Positions 8,339 to 20,053 of a DNA stretch of 64,000 nt are shown here, piece by piece. The notes below the pieces were generated by a model. That model searched no databases and was not told where the DNA came from. It saw only the letters and a list, made by a program, of their open reading frames with translations. Made by a program: the position numbers and the translations under genes. The stretch covers positions 2,852,001 to 2,916,000 of the forward strand of contig CAWDDH010000003.1 in NCBI GenBank assembly GCA_963801105.1, in the 5' to 3' direction. The stretch comes from JAENVU01 sp963801105. GTDB lineage: Bacteria > Actinomycetota > Acidimicrobiia > IMCC26256 > JAENVU01. Positions within the stretch are counted from its first letter, which is position 1. Every line of letters starts with the position of its first letter.

Positions 8339-9353
8339 GCCGTCGATCGCCCTACCTCATCGCCGAGATCGGTGTGAACCACGACGGCGATGCCACGCGG
8401 GCCGCGAGCATGGTGCGGGACGCGGCGGCCGCCGGGTTCGACGCGGTCAAGTTCCAGTACTGGATCGTGGACGAGCTGCTCGCCGCCGAGGCCCCGAACG
8501 CGCACTACCAGGGCGCCGGCGACCAACGCGACCTGCTGGCCGGGCTCGCGCTCGACCTCGATGCGCTCACCGCTCTGCGGGCCACCGCGCGCGACGTGGG
8601 CGTGGACTTCCTCTGCACCGCCGACGGCATCCGCGCCCACGCCGAGGTGATGACGCTCGAGCCCGACGCGCTGAAGATCGGCTCCGGCGACAACGACAAC
8701 CCGTGGCTGCTCGACGCGACTGCGCGCGGGTCTGCCGGTCTACCTCTCGACGGGGATGTGCTCCGACGCGGAGGTCGAGCTCGCAGTCGGACACCTGGAC
8801 GCGGTGCAGGGTCTCACGGTGCTGCACTGCGTGAGTGCCTACCCGACGCCCTTGCCCGCGGCGGCGCCTCGGCCGCATTCCGATGCTCGCCGCGCGGACG
8901 GGCCGACCGATCGGGCTTTCCGACCACACGCTGGGCGTCGCGGCCGCGGCCGCGGCGCTCGCGCTCGGTGCGACCGCCGTCGAGAAGCACGTCACCTGGG
9001 TCGATCCACCTCAGCTGGCCACGGCAGCCGGTCCGGACCACGGCGCTTCGCTCGCCCTCGCCGCCGCACCCGATTGGGTCGAGACGCTCCGGGGCCTCGC
9101 GAGGGGCTTGACCGAAGACGCACGCTCCGCGGACGAGACCGCGAATCGGGCCGTCGTGCGCAAGGGCCTCTACGCCCGCACCGATCTCGTCGCCGGCACG
9201 ACGCTCGGCGCCGGCGACGTCGTACCTCTGCGTCCGCTCGGCGATGCGATCCCGGCAGGCGACCGCGACTCGGTGCTCGGGCGCACGCTCGCCCACGCCG
9301 TCCCGGCCGGATCGGCGCTGCGTCCCGGCGATCTGGAGGCGATGCGAGGATGA
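8335..9353 (+). CDS. N-acylneuraminate/legionaminate synthase, NeuB/LegI-like (two frame breaks)
   Basis: Condenses an N-acyl-mannosamine-type sugar with phosphoenolpyruvate to a nine-carbon nonulosonic acid. The start is GTG 8335 (SPYLIAEIGVNHDGD). The first frame carries GFDAVKFQYW and LKIGSGDNDNPWLL. The second frame (from about 8731) carries GLPVYLSTGMCSDAEVE and LHCVSAYPTPLPA. The third (from about 8867) carries RPIGLSDHTLG, AVEKHVTW and the SAF/antifreeze-like domain (RKGLYARTDLVAG). Both breaks look like one extra base each (near 8730 and 8867). Repaired length is about 338 aa, normal for the family. It is part of the overlapping run from 3552 to 10964. Confidence 0.85.
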
Positions 9354-10320
9354 GCGTCCGCCTGCTGTCTCTCGCGGACGCCGCATCGATCCCCGGCGTG
9401 GATCCCCATTCGACGCCCGTCGCCCTCGCGGCCGAGGCGGCCGAGCGGCGGGCGCGCGCGGTCGTGGCCGAGGTGGAGGCGGGCGGGCTCACCGTCGCCT
9501 ACCCGCTCCTGCTGCAATCCGGCGGTGACCACGGCCTGCTCGCGCGGACCTCCGAGTACGGCGGCCCGTTCGTGCGCGCCGGCGCTCCGACTCCCATTGC
9601 TCTGTCTTCGGTCCGGAGCCGGCTCGACGACGCGCTTGCCGCGGCCGGCGTGGTCAGCGAAGTGGCGATGCTGGCACCGGATCTGCCCGCCCGCGACGAG
9701 ATCGCGGGGCATGGTGCACGGTCGACGGCAAGGAGATCCGGGTCGTTGACCCGGCCGCCGTCGTCCGGGGCCACGAGCTGGGCAAGGGCCGGCGCAGCGA
9801 CCTGACCCGTGCCCGGCGGGAGGCGACGGCGGTGCGCGCCGAACTGCTCGACCTAGCCGGAGCTCAACGGTTCGCGACGCGGTACGCGGACGCGATGGCG
9901 GCGAAGCACGCCGACGACCGCTGGACGCGCTCCGCGGTCTTCTTCGCCGCGCTGGTCGACGGCACCACCATGCTCGCCGAGGTGCAGACGGCCGTTGGCG
10001 GCGCCGGCGCCGTGTTCCTTGTCGCGGGCGCGTGGGCGTCGTACGCGTTCAGTGTCCGCTGGGGTGCGGCCGGACCGGCGACGACGCTCGTCGTGCACGA
10101 GGCCTGCCGGGTCCTCGCGGACAGGGGGGTCGCGGCGTTGACGCTCGGCGGCGGCGTCGGCGATGCTTCCGACGACTCGCTCCTCGCGTTCAAGCGCAGT
10201 TGGGGCGGAAGGGCGGTGCCGTTCCGCATCGGTGCACGGGTGTACGTCCCCGAGGCCCACGCGGCGTTGGTCGAGGCCGGCGTGGCCCGTCCGCTGCCGG
10301 CTGGCGCGGTGCGGCCGTGA
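9350..10320 (+). CDS. FemAB/GNAT-fold acyltransferase (frame break near 9710)
   Basis: About 323 aa after repair. The N-terminal half (ATG 9350) and the C-terminal half (frame ending 10320) join across one missing base near gcggggcatgg, giving WCTVDGKEIRVVDP after the break. The C-terminal half resembles FemAB-like/GNAT acyltransferases: AGAWASYAFSVRWG, TTLVVHEACRVLADRGV, and a late FKRSWGGRAVPFRIG. These proteins transfer amino-acyl or acyl groups to sugar amines. In this operon it could provide the 4-N-acyl step (LegH role) of nonulosonate synthesis or decorate the finished glycan; this is inferred from position only. Confidence 0.65.
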
Positions 10321-10964
10321 CCGAGGAGGTCTGGGACCGCCTCTTCCGCGAGCGGGCCTGGGGCCGCTGGCCGGCGGAGGAGGTGGTGCGCACGGTGGCC
10401 CGAACCGGACGATCGGGTTTGCGGGTGCTCGAGGTCGGGTGCGGTGCAGGTGCACAGCTCTGGTACCTGGCGCATGACGGGCACCACCCGGTCGGGCTCG
10501 ACTTCGCTCCCGCCGCGCTGGCCCAGGCCGGCGTCCGGCTCACCGAGGAGTCGATGTCGGTTCCGCTCGTCCGTGCCGACGTGCTGCGCCTGCCGGTGGC
10601 GCCGGCAGCGTTCGACCTCGTCGTGGACGTCGAGTGCTTCGCCCATCTCGACGGCGAGGGTGCCGGCGCGGCGTGGCAGGACGCGGCCCGGGTCCTCGCG
10701 CCCGAGGGGCTCCTCCTGTCGATCGGCTTCACCGCGGCGACGACCGGCGCGGAGTCCGGTGTCCGGCGCGGGCCGCACACGATGCACGACCTCACCGAGG
10801 GGCCGCTGGCCGGGCTCGGCACCGTCACCTTCCTCGACGAGCCCCGCACGGAGTCGCTCGCCGCTGGCGTGGGCCTGCGGATCGAGGACCTGCAATGGCG
10901 GCGACGGACCGTCGGCCCGGCGCACGACGCCGTCGAGGAGATGATCGTGCTGGCCCGCCGCTGA
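10317..10964 (+). CDS. Class I SAM-dependent methyltransferase
   Basis: Predicted small-molecule or glycan methyltransferase of 215 aa, starting at GTG 10317 inside the previous stop. Motif I is VLEVGCGAGAQLWYLA (residues about 39-54), motif II is GLDFAP, and the acidic post-motif region is PAAFDLVVDVECFAHL. The C-terminus is short and lacks a substrate-recognition domain I can name. It is the last gene of the plus-strand glycan run and faces the LegB-like gene with an 18 bp gap. It may methylate a sugar of the surface polymer; no direct evidence for the substrate. Confidence 0.8.
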   Translation: MTEEVWDRLFRERAWGRWPAEEVVRTVARTGRSGLRVLEVGCGAGAQLWYLAHDGHHPVGLDFAPAALAQAGVRLTEESMSVPLVRADVLRLPVAPAAFDLVVDVECFAHLDGEGAGAAWQDAARVLAPEGLLLSIGFTAATTGAESGVRRGPHTMHDLTEGPLAGLGTVTFLDEPRTESLAAGVGLRIEDLQWRRRTVGPAHDAVEEMIVLARR

Positions 10965-10982
10965 CCGGCGGAGGTGGCCCGC

Positions 10983-11978
10983 CTACCAGCCGTATTCGTC
11001 GGCGCGGGCGAGGTCGCCGTGCTCGCGGAGCCACGCGGCGGTGGCTGCGAGTCCCGCGGCGAAGTCGACCTCGGGCTTCCAACCGAGCGTCGCGGCCGCG
11101 AGCGTCGGGTCGCTCAGGAGCACGCGGACCTCGCTCGCATCCGGGCGCACCCGCTGGGCGTCCTCGATGACGACCGGTTCGACACCGAGCAGCGCACCGG
11201 CCGCGTCGACGATGTCCTCGACTGACACCGCCTCTCCCGTCCCGAGCTGGACGACTGTCCCCGGCGCGACGTCGGTGTGGGCCGCGAGGACGAACGCGCG
11301 GGCGGTGTCGGTCACGAAGGTGAAGTCGCGGCCGAGGGGTGAGGCTGCCCAGCCGCAGCTCGGCCCGACCCGCGAGCAGCTGGGCGAGGATGGTTGGGAT
11401 CACCGCACGCATCGACTGGCGCGGCCCGAACGTGTTGAACGGCCGCAGCACCGTGACCGGCAAGTCGAAGCTGCGTGCGTAGGCCTCGCACAGCTTGTCG
11501 GCGGCGATCTTCGTCGCGCTGTACGGCGACTGCGCCTTGAGCTCGTGCGACTCGACGATCGGGACGGTGTCGGGGGTGCCGTAGACCTCGCTCGTCGACG
11601 TCTGTACCAGCCCGGCGCGACGTCGTGGGCGCGACAGGCCTCCAAGACGTTGAGCGTGCCGGTCACATTGGTCGCGACGAACGCCTCGGGCGATCGGTAC
11701 GAGTGCGGGATCGAGATGAGCGCGGCGAGATGGAGCACGACGGCACATCCCGCGACTGCGCGCTCGACGTCCGCCCGGTCCCGCACGTCACCGGGCCAGA
11801 GTTCGATCGCGTCGCGCACGTCGGGTGCCAGATCGTCGAGCCAGCCGTGGCGACCGTTCGGGTCGTACCAGGTGAAGGCACGCACATTCGCGCCTTCGCG
11901 GACGAGGGCCTCGACCACGTGGCTCCCGATGAAGCCGTCGGCGCCGGTCACCAGGATCCGAGGTCCCTTGATCGTCAT
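10983..11978 (-). CDS. legB: NAD-dependent nucleotide-sugar 4,6-dehydratase, LegB-like (two compensating frame breaks)
   Basis: Extended SDR enzyme predicted to convert a GDP- or UDP-GlcNAc to the 4-keto-6-deoxy sugar, the first committed step toward legionaminic acid. From ATG 11978: GADGFIGSHVVEALVREG (Rossmann), WYDPNGRHGWLDDL, FHLAAL-type VLHLAALISIPHSY, NVTGTLNVLEA. A break near 11613 (one base missing) leads to TSTSEVYGTPDTVPI, SPYSATKIAADKL (catalytic Y-x3-K) and RPFNTFGPRQSMRAVIPT. A second break near 11331 (one base extra) restores the first frame at RDFTFVTDT. HGWLDDL and GPRQSMRAVIPTI are close to LegB-type enzymes as I recall them. Length about 331 aa. The start overlaps the upstream stop. 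Confidence 0.75.
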
Positions 11979-13027
11979 GCCGACTCCCCGCGGGCGACGC
12001 GCAGCGTCTCCGGTGTCCCGACATCCAGCCAGTCGTCTCCGATGCGACACGCGGCGACGGCCTCCTCCTTGGCGATGCACTCGGCCACGAGGTGCGGCAT
12101 CGAGCGTTCCTCCCCCGGCCCGACGCGTGCCGCGACCCACGGCTCGACCGCGTACACGCCGGCGTTGACGAGCCACCGGCTCGGCGGCTTCTCATCGAGG
12201 GAGCGCAGGCGCTCACCGTCGACCTCGACCACCCCGTAGGGCACCTCGTAGCGGTGCTCGGACACACCGACGGTCACCGCCGCGCGCTCGCGCGCGTGCA
12301 CCGCACACAGCTCGGAGACCGAGAACCGGGTGACGAGATCGCCGTTCATCACCAGGATCGGCGGACCCTCGTCGCGCAACTCGGCTGGAAGGAGCCCGAG
12401 CGCACCCGCAGTGCCGAGGGGTCGACCCGGCTCCTCGCGCAGGTACTCGATCGTCGCTCCCAGGTGGGCGCCGTCGTCGAAGTGCTCTTCGATCCGCTCG
12501 GCGAGATAGTTCACCGCGAGGAAGACCCGCGTGACGCCGGCACCGACGAGGTGCAGCACGATGCGCTCGAGGATGGGCCGGCCGGCCACCGGCATCATCG
12601 GCTTGGGGACCTCGCGGGTCAGGGAACCGAGGCGCACGCCCCGCCCGCCGGCGAGCAGCACCGCCACGTTCTCGCGCGGGGCCACCCCGAGCAGCTCGCG
12701 GAGACGGTGCAACGCCACGACACGGCCCTGGTTGTCGAGAACGGGCAGTTCGGCCAGCCCGCGGGCCTGCATCAGCTCGAGCGCGGCCACGCGGTCGAGG
12801 CTCGTCGTCGCGACGAAGTCGCGGCTCGCGAACGGGAGGACCGGGTCGGCGAGCAACGCGTCCCGTAGGAGCGCGCGACGGATGTCGCCGTCGGTGAGGG
12901 TGCCGGCGAGGTGTCCATCCGGCGCGACGACGAGCGCGATCTCGGACCCGGCGGCGTCGATCACCTCCATGGCACGGCGCAGCGAGGCGTCGGGCAGGAT
13001 GCAGATTCCGCGCAGCGAGGCGTCCAT
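11975..13027 (-). CDS. CBS-domain sugar-phosphate nucleotidyltransferase (PtmE-like)
   Basis: The 350 aa protein has an N-terminal CBS pair (about residues 5-115: GTLTDGDIRRALL, LPVLDNQGRVVALH). A sugar-1-phosphate nucleotidyltransferase domain follows: VAVLLAGGRGVRLGSLTREVPKPMMPVAGRPI, broken here as LAGGRGVRLG (nucleotide loop) and PKPMMPV (signature lysine), then MNGDLVTRF (metal Asp). This CBS+nucleotidyltransferase architecture is that of PtmE, which makes GDP-glucosamine for legionaminic acid in Campylobacter, and such genes often sit in nonulosonate loci. Start ATG 13027 overlaps the epimerase stop by one base (TGATG); its stop overlaps the LegB-like start. GTP versus other NTP preference cannot be told. 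Confidence 0.85.
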   Translation of the reverse strand: MDASLRGICILPDASLRRAMEVIDAAGSEIALVVAPDGHLAGTLTDGDIRRALLRDALLADPVLPFASRDFVATTSLDRVAALELMQARGLAELPVLDNQGRVVALHRLRELLGVAPRENVAVLLAGGRGVRLGSLTREVPKPMMPVAGRPILERIVLHLVGAGVTRVFLAVNYLAERIEEHFDDGAHLGATIEYLREEPGRPLGTAGALGLLPAELRDEGPPILVMNGDLVTRFSVSELCAVHARERAAVTVGVSEHRYEVPYGVVEVDGERLRSLDEKPPSRWLVNAGVYAVEPWVAARVGPGEERSMPHLVAECIAKEEAVAACRIGDDWLDVGTPETLRVARGESA

Positions 13028-14176
13028 CACGCGACCGCCGTGACGAAGCGCTTGGCCAGAAGGTCCGGGAGCGGAGCCTCGGCCAGCACGTCGACGATCC
13101 GCTCGGAGGCGTGGCCGTCGCCGTAGGGGTTCGTGCGACCGGCCAGGGCGATCCGGAATCCTGGATCCAGGGCGCGTTCCAGGGCCGAACTGACCGATTC
13201 CGGGTCGGGCGCGTCCAGGACGGCTGCGGCACGCTGGCGGCCGTCCTGACGGTCGCCCACGTTCACGACCGGGACACCGAAGGTCGGCACCTCGACGATG
13301 CCGCTCGACGAGTTGCCGAGCACGACATCGGCCGCGGCCACCACCGGCACGTACGCCGCGCCGAGGGACGGGACGAGCCGGACGTCGGGGTGCACGGTCG
13401 CGAACCGGCGGAGCCGCTCGACGATGCCCCGGGCGCCGGGGTCTGCTCCCGGGAACGTGGCGACCACGGTGCCCAGGCGCGCGCATGCGTCGAGCAGCGC
13501 GTCGAGGAGGGCGTCGGCCCGCTGCGGCGCGATCGTCGGTGGGTGGAACGTCAGCACACCGAAGGGATGGGCAGGCGCACCGCCGATCGCGTCGTGCCAC
13601 CGGGCGTCGGTCCACTCGTCCGCCCGCGCACGGAGGCCGTCGAGCGCGGGGGCTCCGGTCACATGCACCCGCCAGGGCTCCTCGCCCATCGATGTGATCC
13701 GCCGTGCCGCGAGCCTCGTCGCGCAGCAGTGCAACGACGCGAGCTTCGTGACCGCATGACGGACACTGTCGTCGAAGGCTCCCTCGGTCACGTCGCCGCC
13801 GTGGAGGTGCACGATGGGGATGCGCAGCACGAGCGCGGACTGGGCGACCCCGAGCAGCTCGTACCGGTCGCCCAGGAGGACCAGGAGATCAGGTCGGTGC
13901 GTGTCGAGCCGGCGTCCGACCTGCACCGCCTCGCGCTCGCGCGACCTGGAGCAGGGCCACGGGCGCGTCGTCCTCGCCCAGCCCGACCGGGAGGGGCACG
14001 GTCGGGACCCAGTCGCCGATCTCACGAAGCGTCGCTCCGTACGCCGACGAGAGGTGGGCTCCGGTCGCGAGCAGGGTCGGATCGACCCGTGGATCCTGGA
14101 CCATGCGGCGCAGCAGGGGCGTGAGCGGCCACAGGTCCGCCCGGGTCGCGCTGAACACGGCGACGCGGCGCCTCAT
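13027..14176 (-). CDS. Hydrolysing nucleotide-GlcNAc-type 2-epimerase, NeuC/LegG-like (frame break near 13941)
   Basis: Releases NDP while inverting C2, giving the free mannosamine-type sugar that NeuB/LegI condenses with PEP. From ATG 14176: RVAVFSATRADLWPL, LATGAHLSSAYG. One extra base near 13941 in a GCGCGAGCGCGAG stretch separates this from the main frame: LVLLGDRYELLGVA, VHLHGGDVTEGAFDDSVRHA, TKLASLH, VLGNSSSGIVEVPTFGVPVVNVGDRQ, NPYGDGHAS. The GGDVT...DDSVRHA block and GNSSSG are hallmarks of NeuC-type epimerases. Length about 382 aa. It overlaps the sugar-phosphate transferase upstream by 4 bp. Confidence 0.85.
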
Positions 14177-15480
14177 CGCCCGCCTCCTCGCATGACGTCG
14201 CGGAGGGTGCGGGCCACGATCCGCACGTCGAGGCCGAGGGTCTGGCGCTGCAGATAGAAGAAGTCGTACTGGAGCTTTTCGAGCGCATCGTGCTCGTCGC
14301 CGGCGTACCCGAACTTCACCTGTGCCCACCCGGTCAGACCGGGACGCACGATGTGGCGCAGGTCGTAGAACGGGATCTTGTCGGCGAGCTCCTCGACGTA
14401 GTGCGGCTGCTCGGGCCGGGGCCCGACGATGCTGAGGTCGCCGCGGAGGATGTTGAGGGCCTGCGGGAGCTCGTCGAGGTGGCTCCGCCGGAGGACCGCG
14501 CCGAACGGTGTCACGCGCGTGTCGCCGTCGGCGGTCCACTCCGGTGCCACCCCCTGGGCCATGGTCCGGAACTTCCACATGGTGAACACGCCCCCGTCCT
14601 GGCCGACCCGCGGCTGGCGGTAGAAGAGCGGTCCGCGGTTGGCCACGAGGTTGCCGAGGACGACGAACGGGATCGCGACGACGAGCGCCACCAGCCCGGC
14701 CGCGCCGCCGACCACGTCCAGGATGCGCTTCAGTCGGCCGTAGCGGCGGCCGTGGATCTCGCCGACGTCGAAGAGCATCGACGCGCGTTCCAGCTCGGCG
14801 ATCGGGAGCTTGCCCAGCCATTCGGCGTAGAAGCCCACGAGCGTGCGGACCCGCACGCCGCGCCGGTGCAGCACGGCCGCCTGGTCGACGATGTGCTCCT
14901 GCTCGCAGGCGAGCCGGCTGAGGACGATCACCGAGCAGTCCGCCAGATCGCTCGCCCGCACCAGTGGCAGGCCGTCGCCGGTGCCGACGACCGACGCGGT
15001 GTCGAACGTCCCGACGACGAGCGCCGGCTGCTCGGGGTGGGCGCCGAGCTCGGCTCGGACCTGTGCGCCCTCGTCACCGTCGCCGACCACGATGATGCGG
15101 TCGCGCGCCTCGGCCCGCTTCCGGCCGCCCTCGGCGACCATCGCGCACAGCACGTTCCACGGCACCGTCACGGCGGCGGCGCCGAAGATCACGAACCGCG
15201 GCAGCAGCTGGCCGCCGACGACGAGCGTCACCAGCGACATGAGGGTCGCGCCGAGGAGGGAGCCGCCCGCCGCGACGAGCAACTTGTTGCGGCTCCGGGG
15301 CAGGGCGGGCAGGCCGACGGCGTAGGCGGCGAGCAGCAGGACGCCCACGTAGGCCAGTGACCACCCGGCGCGCACCGAGCTGCTGAGGTCGTAGACGTGG
15401 GTCAGCGCGTGGAGCTTGGCCAGCCCGAAGACGGCACCGACGGTGCCGACCACCAACAGGACGCGCGCGGACCTCCGCAT
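14173..15480 (-). CDS. Polyprenyl-phosphate sugar-1-phosphate transferase (initiating glycosyltransferase)
   Basis: Starts lipid-linked glycan assembly by moving a sugar-1-phosphate onto undecaprenyl phosphate at the inner membrane. The protein is 435 aa. Four N-terminal TM segments (about 1-120) are followed by a Rossmann-like region (RIIVVGDGDEGAQV, about 145-200). Another TM hairpin (about 255-280) and the C-terminal catalytic PGT domain follow: LFYRQPRVGQDGGVF, MWKFRTM, RRSHLDELPQALNILRGD, SIVGPRPEQ, VRPGLTGWAQVKFGY. These are the WbaP/WcaJ-type signatures. A 43 bp gap separates it from the upstream methyltransferase. It supplies the membrane anchor for the glycan assembled by the plus-strand genes. 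Confidence 0.92.
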   Translation of the reverse strand: MRRSARVLLVVGTVGAVFGLAKLHALTHVYDLSSSVRAGWSLAYVGVLLLAAYAVGLPALPRSRNKLLVAAGGSLLGATLMSLVTLVVGGQLLPRFVIFGAAAVTVPWNVLCAMVAEGGRKRAEARDRIIVVGDGDEGAQVRAELGAHPEQPALVVGTFDTASVVGTGDGLPLVRASDLADCSVIVLSRLACEQEHIVDQAAVLHRRGVRVRTLVGFYAEWLGKLPIAELERASMLFDVGEIHGRRYGRLKRILDVVGGAAGLVALVVAIPFVVLGNLVANRGPLFYRQPRVGQDGGVFTMWKFRTMAQGVAPEWTADGDTRVTPFGAVLRRSHLDELPQALNILRGDLSIVGPRPEQPHYVEELADKIPFYDLRHIVRPGLTGWAQVKFGYAGDEHDALEKLQYDFFYLQRQTLGLDVRIVARTLRDVMRGGGR

Positions 15481-15523
15481 CCCCGGAACATCGGCATTTT
15501 CCCGGCGTCAGACGAGCGGGTCT

Positions 15524-16238
15524 TCAGCCACGCTCCGTGTCGAGGACGAGAAGGCGCGGGATGCTGGCCGACTCGGCGTATTCGGGCGCCCGGGCCAGGA
15601 AACCCGGCGGTGGCGCGGGCTCGAGCATCTCCCGGATGTGCAGCCCGACTCCCGCGAGGGCGTTCACGTAGCGTGACAGCGGCCGGTGCACGAACGGCAG
15701 GACGACGTCGGGAGCGATCTGCTCCATGCTCACGTCCTCGTCGAGGTAGGGACCGACGCGCCAGTACTGCTCCTCGAGGATGTGGTCGTCGATCCAGCCG
15801 CTGCCCGGGACCTGGAGCAGTGGGTGGTTGAGGAGGAAGAGGAATCGACCGCCCGGCGCGAGCACCCGCCCGACCTCGGCGATCGCCCCGTCGACCGCCA
15901 CGATGTGCTCGAACACGAGGCACGCGACGATGCCGTCGAAGCTGGCGTCGGCGAAGGGCAGCGCGTCGGCCATCGCCCGGGCGTAGCCGCACGCCGCCGC
16001 CGCGCTCGGCGCCCACGGCCAGCTGCGCGTTCGACGGGTCCACTCCCGTCGACGCGCCCGACCCCGTGGTCGAGCAGGTGGCGCGCGAGCTGGCCCTCCC
16101 CCGTCCCGATGTCGAGCACGTGCGCGCGGTCACCGAGGTGCGATGCGACGATGGGGAGGATCTGCTCGACGTACTCGGGGTCGGCGCCGTTCGTGAACTC
16201 GTCCTGCCACCAGCCTGCGTGGACCTCCCAGGGGTCGG

Positions 16239-16242
<4 letters not shown>
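15524..16242 (-). CDS. Class I SAM-dependent methyltransferase (two frame breaks)
   Basis: About 239 aa, from GTG 16242 (MTDPWEVHAGWWQDEF in translation). Motif I is HVLDIGTGEGQLARHLL. One extra base near 16049 moves to GVDPSNAQLAVGAERGGG, and a second near 15989 moves to ARAMADALPFADASFDGI, HIVAVDGAIAEVGRVLAPGGRFLFLLNHP and the C-terminus. This is a UbiE/Methyltransf_11-type core, followed by a region seen in glycan or lipid methyltransferases; no specific substrate is recognisable. Its start overlaps the uvrA stop (GTG over TGA), so it is probably read from the uvrA transcript. Confidence 0.8.
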
Positions 16243-19318
<3,076 letters not shown>

Positions 19319-19324
19319 CCGGCC

Positions 19325-19363
19325 AGCCTACCCGCCTGGGCTCGGAAAACGAACATCTGTTCG
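19325..19363 (-). promoter_or_regulatory. uvrA promoter with LexA-type SOS box
   Basis: On the minus strand a perfect palindrome CGAACA-TC-TGTTCG (19350-19363) lies 31 bp upstream of uvrA ATG 19318. A candidate -35 TTCGTT (19348-19353) overlaps the box. The spacer is exactly 17 bp and the candidate -10 is TAGGCT (19325-19330). A start 7 nt downstream of the -10 falls on the ATG, so the mRNA would be leaderless. Actinobacterial LexA operators have the form CGAAC-N4-GTTCG, and uvrA is a common SOS gene. LexA bound here would cover the -35. Confidence 0.8.
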
Positions 19364-20016
19364 CCCGGCATCCGAGCGCGGTCGGGCGCCGGTCCGGTGA
19401 GCCCGCACGGCGTCTTCCACGACCGTGCCGGCGAAGGGTCCGGGCCCGTCCGGAGCCCACAGGTCCACGGCATGGTCGAACGTGAACGCGGCGAAGTCGG
19501 CCTCGGTGAGGTGCCCGTCCTCCACCAGCTCCCAGGCCTCGGGCAGCACCATCCGGAAGTCGGGGACGTCCCAGTGACCGATGTCGCTCGCGAACAGCGC
19601 CGGCAGGCACGCCCCGAGCGGGTTGGCGCGCCGGTCGAACGCCGAGCGCGGTGAGCGGCGAGACCTTCGGCCAGCCGCCCCTGCTGCTCGGCGACCGGGC
19701 CGGTCGCGTACTGCCCGAACAGCGCGGCGAGCTGCCCACGGTCGAGCGCGGCGGCGAAGTTCCCGATGTGGTTGAACCCGTAGTTCGTCGGGGAGGTGCG
19801 CGCACCCCATACCGTTCCCGACGAGTGGAACGTCGGCGACACGCCGAGCTCCGCGCACGCCTCCCACAGCGGCGTGTAGTCGTGCACCGAACCGTGCCCG
19901 AGTCCGTCGACCCACCGAGCGCGGTCCTCGCCGGGCGGTAGCGGCCGTGAGACCGCTCCCCCCATCATCACCGCGCGCAGCCCCAGCTCGGTGACCGCGT
20001 AGCGCAGCACGGCCAC
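19328..20016 (-). pseudogene. Amidohydrolase-2 family remnant (truncated, frame-broken)
   Basis: Recognisable pieces of a TIM-barrel amidohydrolase (amidohydrolase 2/ACMSD-like) lie here in two frames. The first holds ELGLRAVMMGG, LWEACAELGVSPTFHSSG and NYGFNHIGNFAAA. After a break near 19640 the second holds AFDRRANPLGACLPALFASDIGHWDVPDF, WELVEDGHLTEADF and GTVVEDAV. The N-terminal third of the family (about 150-200 residues, including the HxH metal motif) is absent and a stop sits just upstream (TGA in the codons after 20037). At least two internal segments present in relatives are missing. Its 3' end overlaps the uvrA promoter. I read it as a decaying gene; loss of the middle is inferred from remembered family layout. 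Confidence 0.7.
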
Positions 20017-20053
20017 GGCCGCTGCTCACCGGGTCATCGTGGCAGCCGGGGGA

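Noticed and set aside
8335..9353. Programmed ribosomal frameshifting in the nonulosonate synthase.
   Set aside because: No slippery heptamer or downstream pseudoknot at the breaks. Similar breaks occur in many unrelated genes, so indel error is simpler.
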